19,073 nt of DNA, taken from NCBI GenBank assembly GCA_937911235.1, contig CALDPN010000186.1:1-19073 (forward strand), read 5' to 3'. The position numbers were made by a program, and so were the translations under genes. The stretch comes from an uncultured Bacteroidales bacterium (GTDB taxonomy: Bacteria; Bacteroidota; Bacteroidia; Bacteroidales; Paludibacteraceae). Positions 7,856 through 17,200 of this stretch are shown in pieces; position 1 is the first letter of the stretch; each line of letters opens with the position of its first letter. The notes under the pieces were generated by a model that made no database searches, was not told the DNA's origin, and saw only the letters and a program-made list of their open reading frames with translations.

Positions 7856-8456
7856 TATATTTAGCTTGCCTTGTAGTGGCAAAATATGTGAGGATTATGT
7901 TTTGTATAGGGAGTTACCAAACGGATATTATCTAGCAATATTGGCAGATGGAATGGGTGGACTTTCATTTGGTAGTGAAGCTTCAAAGATAGTATCTAAT
8001 GTAATTTATGACTTTGTTTCCACAAACTTTTCTATATATGAGCCAAATGAACTTATAAGGAAGGCATTTGACGTAGCGAACGAACGTATTCTTCAAAGAA
8101 ATTATGAGTTAAAGTGCAAGATGGGGGCAGCTATATGTGTAGTCTTGGTGCGTCAAGAATTGCTCTATTATGCCTGGCAAGGAAATGTAAGATTATACAA
8201 AGAAGAAAATAAGAACTTAACTCTTCTCACAGTTGACCACGTAATAGAATTTGAAAAGACATCTCTGCTGACAAGTTGTATTAATGGGAAAGGCTATAGA
8301 GAACCTATCCCTATAAAAATAGAGTCGCTGAAAAAAGGAGATACAATATACTTATGTTCCGACGGGTATTATAAAAATGCAGAGACAATTGGAACACATA
8401 TTCTTAAAGACATTGATGATGATGCTTCTGTGCTAGAAATAAAAATTATTGACTAA
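7845..8456 (+). CDS. PP2C-type (PPM) protein serine/threonine phosphatase linked to the AbiE pair
   Basis: The protein has 203 residues, shorter than the usual 240-260 of bacterial PP2C domains, but the core motifs occur in order. They are E16-D17 near the N-terminus, ADGMGGLSFGSEAS (34-47, with metal-binding D35-G36), GAAICVVLV (94-102), YAWQGNVRLY (109-118), TVDH (129-132), LCSDGYY (170-176, metal-binding D173) and DDASVLEI (192-199). The usual G-D-S-R is G-N-V-R here, a departure that may alter but need not abolish activity, since the main metal ligands remain. It has no kinase, membrane or sensor domain. The ATG at 7845 lies within the end of the toxin gene, so it belongs to the same operon, which ends at the terminator 27 bp downstream. 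I infer that it dephosphorylates the toxin, the antitoxin or a shared host target; no partner kinase is seen in the window. Confidence 0.85.
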   Translation: MRFNIFSLPCSGKICEDYVLYRELPNGYYLAILADGMGGLSFGSEASKIVSNVIYDFVSTNFSIYEPNELIRKAFDVANERILQRNYELKCKMGAAICVVLVRQELLYYAWQGNVRLYKEENKNLTLLTVDHVIEFEKTSLLTSCINGKGYREPIPIKIESLKKGDTIYLCSDGYYKNAETIGTHILKDIDDDASVLEIKIID

Positions 8457-8482
8457 CCTCTTTTTATTTCAATTTCCTCTTT

Positions 8483-8525
8483 AGCGTTAAGTGTTAATAT
8501 ATTTAACATTTAACGCTATTTTTTT
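8483..8525 (+). terminator. Rho-independent terminator of the AbiE/PP2C operon
   Basis: The 15-nt arms 8483-8497 (AGCGTTAAGTGTTAA) and 8503-8517 (TTAACATTTAACGCT) pair fully with a single G-U wobble around a TATAT loop. They are followed by A and seven T. It closes the three-gene operon. Confidence 0.88.
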
Positions 8526-8582
8526 GTCCTCATTTCTTTAACATTTCCCCTTTTTTCTACCCCTCATTTTACCCCAAAAACC

Positions 8583-8695
8583 TGTTCCATTTTAACGGTC
8601 GATTGATTGAAACAGCGGAGCTACCGTAGGGACACAGCGTGCTGTGTCCGTTATTCCAATCCGCACAATTCATCTCCCCTCATTAAAATGGAACA
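8583..8695 (+). repeat. 113-bp concentric palindromic element (MITE- or REP-like)
   Basis: Perfect 13-bp outer inverted repeats, TGTTCCATTTTAA (8583-8595) and TTAAAATGGAACA (8683-8695), flank two further nested repeats with the same centre: GCGGA/TCCGC (8615-8619, 8660-8664) and GGACACAGC/GCTGTGTCC (8630-8638, 8641-8649). The element contains no ORF and I see no clear target-site duplication. It occupies most of the gap between the operon terminator and protein B. The rest of that gap is AT-rich sequence in which I find no consensus promoter. Confidence 0.65.
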
Positions 8696-8748
8696 ATAAC
8701 AACACGATATAAAAACATATAAAACAAAATAATTAAAACAACATACGT

Positions 8749-11700
8749 ATGAAAAATTTTACAAAACAATTTACAAACAAAACCTTGTTTAAACCAACAA
8801 GATGGATTTTACTGGCCCTGATGCTACTCCTAGGAACAAGTAGTGCGTGGGCGGATCATATACAGAGTACTGGTTCAATGTGTCTTAAATATTGGCCAGG
8901 TTCTGGTAGTGATATTTGGACATCTGCAATTGATTTAGGTAAAACATTAAACTTAGGTGATATTTCTGGAACTCCATACATAAAAGCTGCATGGGTTAAG
9001 ACACAAGGTGGAACAAGTATTAATTACTTAAAAATAGTCATTTATATTGATGGAGTGTACAAGGGTGATTATGGTGTAAATTATAATGGGAACTCTTCGT
9101 ATTGGGACAGAACTTTCGAAGGTAGTTTTAATATTGCATTTAATACAACTCCAGGTGAACATACGATAGAGATAAAGGCCGAGCCAAATAATGCGGAACA
9201 TGGCAGTACTTATGTAAAGTATAATGTTCCTGGAGCAGTAGACCCATGCGCTACTAAATATTATTTAGCAGGAACATTCCCTGGCTTATCATGGACTCCA
9301 GGAGAAAGTGGAGGACAAGAAATGGAATGTAAAGATGGTGTTCATACTAAAACATATAAAAATGTAAAACTAGAAGCCAAGAAATATGAGTACAAAGTAA
9401 CAGGTAAAAATGGTTGGGGTGATAAAGAGTATCCAGGTGACGGAAATTCAGAGTATACAGTAAAAAGTGCAGGGAATTATAATGTTACCTTTACATACGT
9501 TCCAAACTCAAGTCTTACTGTTTCACTTGAATCAGCTTGCTCTGCTCCATCAGGAGTGTCAATCATTGGTGCACCAACCACTAAACCATGTCCTGGTGAT
9601 CAAGTTACTTTAAAAGCTAGCATTGGAGCGGGAGATGTTGATAGTTATAAATGGAGTGTTTCTGGAGATGGTTGGAGTATAAACAGTGGAGAAACTGCTA
9701 ATTCTTGTACATTTACTGTTGGTACTGCTACCGGTAAGATCTCATTAAAAGTTAATGGATGTAATACAGATGTTGATGCATCAATAAATATAGATGTTAA
9801 ATCTAAACCTACAAAATCAGATTATACCCTTCAAAGTTCTGTGGAATATGGTAATGGTGCTCCATCTATTACTCCAAAGCAAGGAATCCCAGTTCCTACT
9901 ACTATAAAGTATGGAACTACCCTAGCAAATGCAACAACAACTGCTCCTACAGCAGTAGGTACATACAATGTTTATATTACTACTGATGCAACAACAGACT
10001 ATTGCGCTGCTACAGATCTGTATATTGGTGAATTTACTATCACTTGTCCTACTTTAACAGCACCTACATTAAGTGTAGAACAACACATTGTAAAATGTGG
10101 AACTGATGTTACTCAAAAAGGTAAAATTACTATATCAGGTCTAGTTACAGGAAATACATACACCTATAAAGTAGGAGATAATGGAACTGCGCAATCTCTT
10201 ACTTTTACTGGTACATCTGCTACACTAAGTAATTTAGAAACTGGTGGAAAATATATTGTGACAGCATCAAATGGCTGCGACACAGAAAGTGCTGATGCTA
10301 CAGTTAATGTTACTACAAATACCAAAGCTACTCTTTCTTGGAATGAAATTCCAAATGGTTTCCTAGTGGCTGATGAAACTATAGAAGCTACATTTTCACC
10401 AGAAGGAGCAGGAAGTGTCACATATACTTCTGATAATGAAACTGTAATAGCACCTAATAATGGTAAATTAACAGCACAACCAAATAAAAATGGTACAGCT
10501 AACATTACTGCAACTCTAAGTCTAAATGATGGATATTGCGGAGCAACTGCTATAACAAAAAACAGCGTTCCTGTTAAATTCTTCAACGTAGCAGGTACAG
10601 CAAACTTGTGTGGGGGTGCTTGGAATACAACCGCAAACCCTATGACATATAATAATGGCGTATGGTCTAAAACCTTTGAAGCAAAACCTGCTGATGTCTA
10701 TGAATTCCAAATATCTCGTGAAGAATGGGATGGAAATTGGGAAGATCGTAAAAAAATATACAATGGTATGGGTAATATAACATGTAAAGAAATTCATAGA
10801 ACAGATGGTGGTGATTGGTATAATATTGAATTCACAACCCCTACTAAAGGTGATGTCACAATTAAATTTACAGAAGGCAAAGGTTCTTACGTAGAATTCG
10901 AACCAATTTGTATCACAGAAGATGATGTTACTGCAGGGGCAATTTCTGTAGGACAAATTTCTGCAGATAAAGATCAATACAACTACAACGAAACAGCAAA
11001 ATTGTCTATTGCTGATGCTACTATAGATGCTGCGTATGGTTCTGTGTATTCTATTTCATACCAATGGCAAAAGAAGAATGGAGAAAGCTATGAAAATATT
11101 CAAGGTGCTACAGATCAAACATATAATGCAACAAACCTTGAAGTAGGTACACATAAATACAGAGTAGCTGTAACATTCTCATACAATGAAATTAAAAATT
11201 GTACACTGACTAAATATAGTGAAGAAAAAACTATAAATGTTATTTGCCCTGCACCTACAACTCCACTTGAAATTTCTTCTACCAATGTGGTAAGATGTGG
11301 TGGAAGTACAAAAACTCACGGAACTATCACTATAAACAACTATAGTGTGTACGGTGAAAATACTTATTTCTATTTAGGTTCTACTCCATATGAATATAGC
11401 AAAATCGATGAAATGAAAGGAGTTCTTGGTGGTATTGAATTTCCTAGTAAAGATGCTGAAAACTATTATGTTTATGTAGAACAAAAATGTGGAAGTAGCG
11501 TATCAGAAAAATTGCAATCTAAGCAAATCACTCTAACAGCAACTGATATTACTCCTGCCGCACCTAATTTTGATTCAGAAGGAGTAAGTGTATGTCTTAA
11601 TACTCAAGTAACATTACCTACAATTCAAGGCAAAACACTTAAATGGTACGATGCTGCTACTGGTGGAAATGTAGTTGCACAAACAACATTTACAGCTACA

Positions 11701-14259
11701 GCAAATACAGACTATTATGCAGTAGTAGTAGGAGATTGTGAATCTGCAAGAACAAAATATTCTGTAACTATAAAAACAAAACCTACAGTAACATTAAATC
11801 CAACATCAAATAATGTTTGTAGTGGTAGCACTATTAACAATATAGAAGATTATGTTACAGTAAATACTACCGGTTCTCAAGTAAGTTGGTATAGTGAACA
11901 ATCAGGTGGCGAAGCTCTTGCTGGCAATACACCTCTAGAAGCGACTACATATTACGCAGAAGCAATACTTGATGGTTGTCCTTCTGATAGAGCTTCATTT
12001 GGAATTACTGCAGTATTAAATGCACCAAGTGAAAATCCAAGTGTAACTGCGCCAGAATCAATCTGTAATGGACAGTCTGCCATTATTGAACTTAATAACA
12101 AAACCCAAGGATATACCTATTATGTAAATGATGTAGTAGTAGAATTTACAGACAATAAATACACTGTAAAACCTACCTCTACCACCACATACACTATAAA
12201 AGCAGAAAACAAATGTGGATATAAAGAAACACAAAAAACAATTACCGTTAACCCACTACCAAGAATCACTGCAATTAGCGTAAACAACAGTACTCCAGTA
12301 ATAAATGAAGATGTGTTGTTAACTGTTGAAGGTAGTGATATAGAAACAGTTGAATGGTCAATTACTTCAGGAAACAACGCTTCATTAAGCGATGCTTCCG
12401 GCAATAGTGTTAAACTGACTTCTACTGCAAGTGGCGCAGTAACTGTAACTGCAACTGCTATCTCTATCAATGGTTGTAGAGCTACTTCTACTAAAGAAGT
12501 GACATTTAAAGCAGTAGATGAGTGTGAACCAAATGTTACACCACATACTAAAAAAACAAAGATTAGAGCAAAGATGAAAGAAGGTCAGACTAGTTGGAAT
12601 GTTTTTAAAATTTACTCTTATGGTGTTACTGATTCAGATTCCAATGGATGGCCAGGTGCAGAAATGGATTTAGGAACAGGAGAAGATGAAGGTTATTACG
12701 TGTATACATTTGAGAATGTTACTGCTGACTTTAATATTATTTTAAACAATGGAAATTCGGGAGGAGAAAACCAGACTGTTAGTGGTGCTGCAAAAGCAGG
12801 TAAAATATACACATTCGAAGTAGGTGCTAAAAATTGTTCTCAGGATAATGACACCAGAAGATGTTTAACTAGCACTAATACTGATTATACAACTACCACT
12901 GACCCAGACCTTACCGCTCCTGCAGTGAAAACTGTAAGCGCGACTAGCGAAGAAGGTAGCGGGGTCGTAACATTTACTGGTAAAATTATCAACATGGGTT
13001 GTGCTACGGCCACAAATGTTTACTACGGTTATCAATTTAAGAAAGCAGATGAAGAATGGCCTACAAGTGGTGTACAAGCAAGTAATACCCCAGAGAAAGG
13101 CAAATTAATTCCATGTACAAATGCTTCTGCTACAGCATTAAATTACCAATTCTCTGCAAATGTAGAAGGTTTAGAAAATGGTAACTACCACTTTAGAGCA
13201 TATATAATAAATGGTTATAATTTCACAAATGGAAATTACGATCAAGGTGTATATTACGGTTTAGAAAAACTAGTTACCGTTAGTACCGTTAAAATTCCTG
13301 TTAGCGAGGCAGTTATCTACTACTCTAACATGGGTGGCGCTACATCAGGTGGCGATGAAGGAGAACTTAACCCTAATCCAGTATGTAAGGGTTCAAAGGC
13401 TTATATCAAACTAAGCTATCAAGGTAGCCAACTTGATGAAATTCAGTGGTTAGTAGATGGCGTTGTAGTAGAAAATAAAATCGAACAAACATCAACAACA
13501 GACCTATTTGTATTCACAGTGTCTGGCACTGAAACTATCTCTGCTAGACTTAAAAACGAAGCAAACGAAGGCGAATGGGTAGAAACAAACGTCCTAGAAT
13601 ACACAATGGCTCCAGAACCAGTATCACCAACTATTAGTTTTGACAAGGGTACTATATGTTCTGGTAACACTGCTTCATTAATTCTTTCTTCAGTTAAAGT
13701 TGGTCAGTCTTATCAATTGTTCAAACAAATTGAGAATGATGGTGTATATACAGATGAAAGAGTTGACGATGTAACTCTAGTATGTACTGTAGACAACGAA
13801 GAATTAAAATTCACAGGCTTAAATGAGTCTGGCAAATATTTTGTTAAGGCATACAACGCAGAATGTACAAATCTACTAGTTCCTTCACAAACTGCAACTT
13901 TGGATGTAATCAACTCAGCAGATTTAAAAATCTCTATTGTTCCAACGGCAACAGAAACAACTCCATGGATGCCTGTAAAACTTACAGTAGAAGCCTCTAG
14001 TGACTATACAATTACATCTACCCCTAATGATGCTGTTATTAATAAAATTAGTAATAATACGTACAAAGTAAAACTTCCTTTACCTGCAAGTGCAAACAAA
14101 GGTGAAGATAACACAGTAAATAATGTAACATTCAGTGATGTAGATTACGTAGTAGAAGCAACATTAATTTCTGTTACTGGCGAGGCTCAAGAATGTGTTG
14201 AAAGTGCAAAATCTACAATCACATTAAAACAATACATTGAACCTTGTACACAAAAATAA
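8749..14259 (+). CDS. Giant multi-domain exported protein B: Ig-like and starch-binding-like modules, no sorting tail
   Basis: The protein has 1836 residues and starts with a clear signal peptide (basic MKNFTKQFTNK, a hydrophobic LLALMLLLG core, cleavage after SSAWA near residue 36). The rest is a string of beta modules. A jelly-roll-like domain spans about 37-163. Two E-set/CBM-like modules (YYLAGTF..., about 168-262; FNVAGTAN..., about 608-722) follow. Ig/PKD-like modules are interspersed, with two of the Ig_7 type (W-Y-D-A-A-T-G-G...YYAVVVGDC, about 934-1010 and 1012-1090). A good CBM26-like starch-binding module (SNGWPGAEMDLG...FNIILNNG) lies at about 1262-1365, with further Ig-like modules to the end. 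Unlike A and C it ends in YIEPCTQK without a T9SS tail or membrane anchor. The stop is followed 36 nt later by the ATG of protein C, so B and C probably share an mRNA. A structural or glycan-binding role is inferred. Confidence 0.85.
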   Translation: MKNFTKQFTNKTLFKPTRWILLALMLLLGTSSAWADHIQSTGSMCLKYWPGSGSDIWTSAIDLGKTLNLGDISGTPYIKAAWVKTQGGTSINYLKIVIYIDGVYKGDYGVNYNGNSSYWDRTFEGSFNIAFNTTPGEHTIEIKAEPNNAEHGSTYVKYNVPGAVDPCATKYYLAGTFPGLSWTPGESGGQEMECKDGVHTKTYKNVKLEAKKYEYKVTGKNGWGDKEYPGDGNSEYTVKSAGNYNVTFTYVPNSSLTVSLESACSAPSGVSIIGAPTTKPCPGDQVTLKASIGAGDVDSYKWSVSGDGWSINSGETANSCTFTVGTATGKISLKVNGCNTDVDASINIDVKSKPTKSDYTLQSSVEYGNGAPSITPKQGIPVPTTIKYGTTLANATTTAPTAVGTYNVYITTDATTDYCAATDLYIGEFTITCPTLTAPTLSVEQHIVKCGTDVTQKGKITISGLVTGNTYTYKVGDNGTAQSLTFTGTSATLSNLETGGKYIVTASNGCDTESADATVNVTTNTKATLSWNEIPNGFLVADETIEATFSPEGAGSVTYTSDNETVIAPNNGKLTAQPNKNGTANITATLSLNDGYCGATAITKNSVPVKFFNVAGTANLCGGAWNTTANPMTYNNGVWSKTFEAKPADVYEFQISREEWDGNWEDRKKIYNGMGNITCKEIHRTDGGDWYNIEFTTPTKGDVTIKFTEGKGSYVEFEPICITEDDVTAGAISVGQISADKDQYNYNETAKLSIADATIDAAYGSVYSISYQWQKKNGESYENIQGATDQTYNATNLEVGTHKYRVAVTFSYNEIKNCTLTKYSEEKTINVICPAPTTPLEISSTNVVRCGGSTKTHGTITINNYSVYGENTYFYLGSTPYEYSKIDEMKGVLGGIEFPSKDAENYYVYVEQKCGSSVSEKLQSKQITLTATDITPAAPNFDSEGVSVCLNTQVTLPTIQGKTLKWYDAATGGNVVAQTTFTATANTDYYAVVVGDCESARTKYSVTIKTKPTVTLNPTSNNVCSGSTINNIEDYVTVNTTGSQVSWYSEQSGGEALAGNTPLEATTYYAEAILDGCPSDRASFGITAVLNAPSENPSVTAPESICNGQSAIIELNNKTQGYTYYVNDVVVEFTDNKYTVKPTSTTTYTIKAENKCGYKETQKTITVNPLPRITAISVNNSTPVINEDVLLTVEGSDIETVEWSITSGNNASLSDASGNSVKLTSTASGAVTVTATAISINGCRATSTKEVTFKAVDECEPNVTPHTKKTKIRAKMKEGQTSWNVFKIYSYGVTDSDSNGWPGAEMDLGTGEDEGYYVYTFENVTADFNIILNNGNSGGENQTVSGAAKAGKIYTFEVGAKNCSQDNDTRRCLTSTNTDYTTTTDPDLTAPAVKTVSATSEEGSGVVTFTGKIINMGCATATNVYYGYQFKKADEEWPTSGVQASNTPEKGKLIPCTNASATALNYQFSANVEGLENGNYHFRAYIINGYNFTNGNYDQGVYYGLEKLVTVSTVKIPVSEAVIYYSNMGGATSGGDEGELNPNPVCKGSKAYIKLSYQGSQLDEIQWLVDGVVVENKIEQTSTTDLFVFTVSGTETISARLKNEANEGEWVETNVLEYTMAPEPVSPTISFDKGTICSGNTASLILSSVKVGQSYQLFKQIENDGVYTDERVDDVTLVCTVDNEELKFTGLNESGKYFVKAYNAECTNLLVPSQTATLDVINSADLKISIVPTATETTPWMPVKLTVEASSDYTITSTPNDAVINKISNNTYKVKLPLPASANKGEDNTVNNVTFSDVDYVVEATLISVTGEAQECVESAKSTITLKQYIEPCTQK

Positions 14260-14295
14260 ATAGAACCTTAGTAAGAAAAAATAAAAACACATAAT

Positions 14296-17200
14296 ATGAA
14301 AAGATTTTATAAAAATACATTAATCAGTAGGGTTTGTAATCAAACCCTACGAGTTGTAGCCTTACTTTGCGTTCTACTTGGCGTAGGTAGCACTGCATGG
14401 GCTGCTACCGGATTTCATAGTGATGGAGATAACAAAGTATTCTCTTTTAAATTTAATCGACTAAATGAATGGTTAAATTATGATGCCACAGGACAAACAG
14501 AAAAAAATCTAGGGTCATTTGAGTATGGTCAAAGTCTTACATTAGACGAATTTTATTATCGTACATATTTAACAGAGGGTGACAATGTTTGTATAGGTTC
14601 TGTATATGCAAAAATTGATAAAGAGGAAGATTGGAAAGAAATTGGTATAGTTGATAGAAACCTAAGTAGAACTTGGGATAATGGCAATAATAACGATAAA
14701 TACTACTATCAAGAATGGAAAAGATGGGAAACAAAAGATATTCTACCAAAGACTGTAGGTAGTCATACCTTTTATTTACAGGTTAAAGCACCCGTAGGAA
14801 ATCCATGTGGTTCTGGCGAGATTTATACACAAGAATATAAGTTTACATATACTATAAAAGACCCTGGCGTCTATTTAGGAGGTAATGGTGCGACTGGTAA
14901 AGGTGACCAATATGATCCGTGTGAATATGTTGGCACATCATCTACTCATACTTCATATACAACTGTTTATAGATTTAGATTAATAGCACAAAATGAGTGG
15001 TTTAGAATCTCAGATAAAGCTTCAGAAAATACTTCTTTTACTAATAAATCAAAGCATAAAGATAGTGACGATATTGGTGCAACTCTAAAAGTTTCTACAG
15101 ATACAAATGGTCCGTATGAGTTTAGGGCGAACATATCAGTTGACCAACTGACAGAAGGTTATTCTGAACCTATATATTTCTATTATGATAAGAATACAAG
15201 ATATTGTTGGGTAGAAGCAACACAAAAAATAGCTTATACTTTAAAATTTGAAGATGGTAGAGAGTATGGTTGTACAGACTTAGAAAACGGAGTTAGTTGT
15301 GTTCAAACTATAGAATTAGAAGAAGGTACACATAAATTTAAGGTATATAAAAATGGTAATCCATATTATCGCTCTACTGCTATTAATAATAGCTTATCTC
15401 CTCAAACAAGTCTTACACCAGGCGATAATTGGACTACTCTAAACATATCAAAATATGGTACATGTACATTTACCATGAGCGATAATGTTAAATTAAAAAT
15501 AGATTACGAAGAACAACCAGAACCAGTTTTATTATCATACAACCCTATAATATCTGCAGATAATAAATCAGCTACGCTTTCTGCATATCTACAAGGAACT
15601 CTATGTACCACAGGTGGTATTGCAGAATATGGTTTTGTTTTCTGTAGTGGCGGTAATGGTTGCGTTCCTACCAAAACATCTACTAAAAAAGTAGCTACTG
15701 GATTAGGACTTGGTAGAGGAGATGAATTTACATACACTGCTACTACTATAGATAATGAATTCCTAGGCGGTGTAACATACGGTTACCGTGCATACGTAAA
15801 GATTGGAGAAGAAATATATCTTTCTCGTGAAACCAACTACTTCCGCCTTGAAGATGACTGCGTACCACAACCTGCAGGCCAAGGTGTAGTAACATTTACA
15901 ATTGATGCTTCTTATGGTGCTGACTACGAAAATGATTGTAAACTTATTTACGGCTCTTTACAAACAGCTATAAATAAACTGAGAAATTCATATAAATCTG
16001 ATGACCCTCTTGATGAATATGTAACAAATGAAACCTCTGGTGGTGATAGTTACAATCTAAATCAACCAGTAATATTCAATGTAAAAAACTATAACGATGG
16101 CACACAATCTTATTGCTATCAAGGGAATAAAACTGCAGGAATCTCTGGTGGTGGCGATGCCTCTGAAAAGTCTTTAGCACTTATATTTAAGGATTTCAAC
16201 CGTAATGATAATGCGAACAAAAACAATACCCTAACCATTAAAGGTGTTAGCGATAACGCAGAAATCAATAATCGTCCAAAAGTTCACCACATTATTTTAC
16301 GTAACTCACGTAATATAGTGCTAGAAAACCTACTTATTATTTCAGACCCTACAGGTAATAGAGAAGATGATGCTCTTGAATTTGACCTTGATAGAGGCGA
16401 TTTCTGGAATGTTAATGTAGGTGATAGAGGCCACAATATATTAGTGAAAGACTGTATGATTGGTTCAAATGGTTTCACCGGTCTGCATGCTTCTGGTTAT
16501 GATGGCGTCACATTTGAAAACAACGAATTTGAGGCTGTTATGAAAAAAACTGGTAATGATGACAACACAATTAAATGGGGTGCATCTGCTAAGTTTATGA
16601 TGTGTAAAAACATCAAGTTTATTCGCAACAACTTCCGTGGTGAGCATGCTACTCTAGTATGGCTTCAAGAATGTGAGAATGTGCTGTTTATGAACAACGT
16701 ATTCTGGAATACCAACCAATATGACTATAGTGGTTGTACCGCAATACGTCTTGTTGCTCAATATGATAGAGATATAGATAAGCATGGTTTCTACTACAAT
16801 ACATTCTTCTTGGCAGATAATGTCAACAATGAAAAATACAATTTCATGAAGTTTGATTTATCTCCTGATAATGGTGGAGGTAGCGCAGATAACTATATTA
16901 AAGATGGTATAGAGTTTATGTATAACAACTGTTATAGTTACGATACAGACGTACCTGGTAGAAATTCAGAACCTTTCTTAGAAATTAATTTAGGAGACAA
17001 ATTCCCTAAAATCTGTAATAATAACTTCTGGAGTTTGTATGACCAAAAACAATGGATTGCCGCAGATAGCCCTGCAGATTATAATTCAGTATTCGAATTT
17101 GGTTGTAATTCAGACTTTACTAACGTAAGTGAACTTGTATGTAAAACAACAGCAACTGGTCCTGCTTCACTTGTGATTAAAGGTGGCGGTAACTTAAACA

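Noticed and set aside
8526..8748. Promoter for protein B
   Set aside because: I looked for TAnnTTTG with an upstream TTTG and found none. The region is AT-rich, but nothing meets the consensus, so no promoter was called.
10164..10977. Long minus-strand open frames opposite protein B (140 and 151 codons), and similar ones opposite A and C
   Set aside because: They are antisense to well-supported repetitive beta-domain coding sequence, have odd composition and no start context. They are shadows of the real genes.
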